Part shown: piece by piece, positions 61,633 through 64,000 of the stretch
Position numbering within the stretch: position 1 is the first letter of the stretch
Layout of the letters: every line of letters starts with the position of its first letter
Assembly: GCF_003574625.1 (NCBI RefSeq)
Contig: NZ_QNUJ01000008.1
Location: forward strand, 62,001-126,000
Direction: 5' to 3'
Source: Shinella zoogloeoides
GTDB taxonomy: Bacteria > Pseudomonadota > Alphaproteobacteria > Rhizobiales > Rhizobiaceae
DNA length: 64,000 nucleotides
Made by a program: the position numbers and the translations under genes
The notes under the pieces: generated by a model
What the model was told of the DNA's origin: nothing
What the model saw: the letters and a program-made list of their open reading frames with translations, nothing else
Database searches by the model: none

Positions 61633-61664
61633 AAGAGTGGGCCCGCGAGGACCCGCTCTTTTTT
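61633..61664 (+). terminator. Intrinsic terminator in the rimP leader
   Basis: AAGAGTGGG (61633-61641) pairs with CCCGCTCTT (61652-61660; one wobble), loop CCCGCGAGGA, followed by a six-T run from 61659 to 61664. It is 49 bases upstream of rimP, so it may terminate an upstream transcript or act as an attenuator of the rimP-nusA operon. Confidence 0.7.
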
Positions 61665-61712
61665 ATTGCCCCGATCAAGCGCATCATAACGACTTTCCCG
61701 GGAGGGCATGTC

Positions 61713-62327
61713 ATGACCGACACGACCCAGACAGAAATCGCCGCCGAGCCGCGGCTCGTCGTCGAGACCGGCCTCGACCGGCGCGTTGCCGACATCATCG
61801 AGCCGACCATCGAGCAGATCGGCTACCGCCTCGTGCGGGTCCGGCTTTCCGCGCAGAACGGCGCGACGCTGCAGATCATGTGCGAGCGCCCGGACGGCAC
61901 GATGACCGTGGAGGACTGCGAGCAGGTCTCCATGGCCGTCTCGCCGGTGCTCGACGTTGAGGATCCGATCGACAAGGCGTATCATCTGGAAGTGTCGTCG
62001 CCCGGCATCGACCGGCCGATGGTCCGCAAGTCGGACTTTTCGCGGTGGCTCGGCCACCTGCTGAAATGCGAGACGTCGATCCTCGTCGACGGGCGCAAGC
62101 GCTTCCGCGGCAAGATCGTCGCGACCGACGAGAACGGTTTCACGCTGGAACGCGACCAGCCCGCCGCCGGCGACGAGCCGACGGTCGTCATCCCCTTCAC
62201 GGCGCTTGCCGAGGGCCGGCTGATCCTGACCGACGAGCTGATCCGCGACGCGCTGGCCGCCGACAAGAAGGCGAAGGCGGCGCAGGCCGCCAACCAGAAC
62301 GACGAAGACGGCGACGACGAAGAATAG
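61713..62327 (+). CDS. rimP: Ribosome maturation factor RimP
   Basis: A 204-residue 30S maturation factor. The N-terminal domain contains [18 protein letters not shown] and the [20 protein letters not shown] motif; the C-terminal Sm-like part is followed by an acidic, charged tail ([11 protein letters not shown]). Precedes nusA in the conserved operon rimP-nusA-infB. Start at 61713 with GGGAGGG nearby. Confidence 0.95.
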   Translation: MTDTTQTEIAAEPRLVVETGLDRRVADIIEPTIEQIGYRLVRVRLSAQNGATLQIMCERPDGTMTVEDCEQVSMAVSPVLDVEDPIDKAYHLEVSSPGIDRPMVRKSDFSRWLGHLLKCETSILVDGRKRFRGKIVATDENGFTLERDQPAAGDEPTVVIPFTALAEGRLILTDELIRDALAADKKAKAAQAANQNDEDGDDEE

Positions 62328-62441
62328 TTTGTGAGTGCGTTCCGCCCTTGCGGCGGAGCGGAGAGGACGGAACCGGAGCGGCGCGCCGCTCCAGATATTG
62401 CCGGCGGCGATGCCCCGGCCTGAGACCATGGAGACCTGAAA

Positions 62442-64000
62442 ATGGCAGTCAGTGCGAACCGGCTTGAGCTTCTGCAGATCGCGGATGCCGTGGCCCGTGA
62501 AAAGGTCATCGACCGCGAGATCGTGCTTGCCGCGATGGCCGACGCCATCCAGAAGGCGGCCCGCTCGCGTTACGGCACGGAATCCAACATCCGCGCCGAC
62601 ATCAATTCCAAGACGGGCGAAATCCGCCTCCAGCGCCTGCTGGAAGTCGTCGAGCACGCCGAAGATTACTCGACCCAGATCCCGCTGGAACTGGCGCGCG
62701 ACCGCAACCCGGACGCCAAGCTCGGCGATTTCATCGCCGACCCGCTGCCGCCGATGGATTTCGGCCGCATCGCCGCCCAGTCGGCCAAGCAGGTCATCGT
62801 GCAGAAGGTGCGCGAAGCCGAGCGTGACCGCCAGTACGACGAATACAAGGACCGCATCGGCGAGATCGTCAACGGCACGGTCAAGCGCGTCGAATACGGC
62901 AACGTCATCGTCGATCTCGGCCGTGGCGAAGGCATCATCCGCCGCGACGAGATGATCCCGCGCGAAAACATGCGCTACGGCGACCGCGTCCGCGCCTATG
63001 TCTACGACGTGCGCCGCGAGCAGCGCGGCCCGCAGATCTTCCTGTCGCGTACCCATCCGCAGTTCATGGTGAAGCTCTTCACCATGGAAGTGCCGGAAAT
63101 CTACGACGGCATCATCCAGATCAAGTCGGTTGCCCGCGACCCCGGCTCGCGCGCCAAGATCGCCGTCATCTCGAACGACTCGTCGATCGATCCGGTCGGC
63201 GCCTGCGTCGGTATGCGCGGCTCGCGCGTCCAGGCCGTCGTCGGCGAGCTTCAGGGCGAGAAGATCGACATCATTCCGTGGTCGCAGGATCCGGCCTCCT
63301 TCATCGTCAACGCCCTGCAGCCGGCGGAAGTCGCCAAGGTCGTTCTGGACGAGGATGCCGAGCGCATCGAAGTCGTCGTTCCGGATGAGCAGCTTTCGCT
63401 CGCCATCGGCCGCCGCGGCCAGAACGTGCGCCTCGCCTCGCAGCTCACCGGCTGGGATATCGACATCCTGACGGAAGCCGAAGAGTCCGAGCGCCGCCAG
63501 AAGGAATTCAACGAGCGCACCAACCTCTTCATGGAATCGCTCGACGTCGACGAGATGGTCGGTCAGGTTCTGGCTTCGGAAGGCTTCGCCGCCGTTGAAG
63601 AGCTTGCCTATGTCGATCTCGACGAAATCGCCTCCATCGACGGCTTCGACGAAGACACGGCCCAGGAAATCCAGACCCGCGCCCGCGAATATCTCGAGCG
63701 CATCGAGGCCGAGATGGATGCCAAGCGCAAGGAGCTCGGCGTCGCCGACGAGCTGCGCCAGATCGACGGCATGACGGGCCAGATGCTCGTCGCCCTCGGC
63801 GAGGACGGCATCAAGACGATCGAGGACTTCGCCGGCTGCGCCGCCGACGACCTCGTCGGCTGGACCGAGCGCAAGGACGGCGAGACGAAGAAGTTCGAGG
63901 GTCTCTTCTCGAAGTTCGAGGTCTCCCGCGCCGAGGCCGAAGCCATGATCGTGCAGGCCCGCCTTGCGGCCGGCTGGATCACGGAAGAGGACCTCGCCAC
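62442..64000 (+). CDS. nusA: Transcription termination/antitermination protein NusA (3' end outside window)
   Basis: RNA polymerase elongation factor. Visible 519 codons: N-terminal domain ([20 protein letters not shown]), S1 domain around residues 130-200 ([20 protein letters not shown]), two KH domains ([20 protein letters not shown] and [16 protein letters not shown]), then the acidic C-terminal repeats with helix-hairpin-helix motifs ([20 protein letters not shown]). It runs off the end without a stop. 114 bases after rimP. Confidence 0.97.
   Translation, partial: MAVSANRLELLQIADAVAREKVIDREIVLAAMADAIQKAARSRYGTESNIRADINSKTGEIRLQRLLEVVEHAEDYSTQIPLELARDRNPDAKLGDFIADPLPPMDFGRIAAQSAKQVIVQKVREAERDRQYDEYKDRIGEIVNGTVKRVEYGNVIVDLGRGEGIIRRDEMIPRENMRYGDRVRAYVYDVRREQRGPQIFLSRTHPQFMVKLFTMEVPEIYDGIIQIKSVARDPGSRAKIAVISNDSSIDPVGACVGMRGSRVQAVVGELQGEKIDIIPWSQDPASFIVNALQPAEVAKVVLDEDAERIEVVVPDEQLSLAIGRRGQNVRLASQLTGWDIDILTEAEESERRQKEFNERTNLFMESLDVDEMVGQVLASEGFAAVEELAYVDLDEIASIDGFDEDTAQEIQTRAREYLERIEAEMDAKRKELGVADELRQIDGMTGQMLVALGEDGIKTIEDFAGCAADDLVGWTERKDGETKKFEGLFSKFEVSRAEAEAMIVQARLAAGWITEEDLA

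Overview
The window is chromosomal DNA of a Rhizobiales alphaproteobacterium, most likely Rhizobiaceae (Shinella, Ensifer, Rhizobium or Agrobacterium type). This rests on high GC, the gene order ffs-dnaX-ybaB-recR, the run murA-DUF2948-hisD-UPF0262-phosphatase-infA-maf-yacG, a CycM-type cytochrome c, a rimP-nusA pair and several copies of GC-rich palindromic mosaic repeats (RIME-like) typical of that family. No database search was possible; assignments come from reading motifs, gene order and lengths.

Layout. 1-3530: an amino-acid ABC uptake operon (binding protein cut by the window edge, two permeases, an M20 amidohydrolase) with a palindromic repeat between the binding protein and the permeases. 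3734-6259: a cyanide-insensitive type bd oxidase operon (cioA, cioB and a 38-residue DUF2474 membrane peptide). 6464-9958: chorismate mutase, galE, an AAA ATPase, an aminotransferase and a small unknown protein. 10224-22306: a 12-kb island inserted in the 3' end of a tRNA-Phe gene and bounded by 46-bp direct repeats. 22262-28271: tRNA-Phe and the conserved minus-strand housekeeping run yacG to murA. 28419-31924: tRNA-Thr, a tiny lipoprotein, an AraC regulator divergent from an MFS exporter, and a membrane protein. 31997-40123: a FAH-family enzyme and then the leucine/isovalerate degradation operon (ivd, mccB, ridA, mccA, HMG-CoA lyase, enoyl-CoA hydratase). 40142-40505: a cluster of palindromic repeats. 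40533-48085: pbpC and a 1818-residue alpha-2-macroglobulin. 48086-48631: a regulatory region with a CtrA-type box, a Pho box and a predicted small RNA. 48632-53892: AEC transporter, cycM, kdsB, pheA, a small membrane protein, nudC and a HIT protein. 53995-59717: SRP RNA, dnaX, ybaB, LysE exporter, MOSC protein, recR and a lytic transglycosylase whose signal peptide is interrupted in frame by a palindromic element. 59737-64000: an MFS exporter, another repeat, then rimP and nusA (cut by the window end).

The island is the accessory part. It has lower GC and mixed ancestry. It carries a protein with one intact and one degenerate HNH/zinc-ribbon module, XRE regulators (one facing two operator dyads), a catabolic cassette (LysR, AA_synth, EthD, class III aminotransferase, periplasmic binding protein), a 5'-truncated phage fibre gene, a tRNA that has lost its anticodon-loop 3' half, and a cluster of CGTGTTGCAA motifs beside the tRNA-proximal junction. 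No integrase is visible, so it looks either immobilised or mobilised in trans.

The signals most worth following are: the 114-bp palindrome that adds exactly 38 codons to the transglycosylase signal peptide; the Pho-box promoter feeding a terminated non-coding transcript at 48362-48476; and the island with its HNH-duplication protein, deleted tRNA and putative recombination arm sites.
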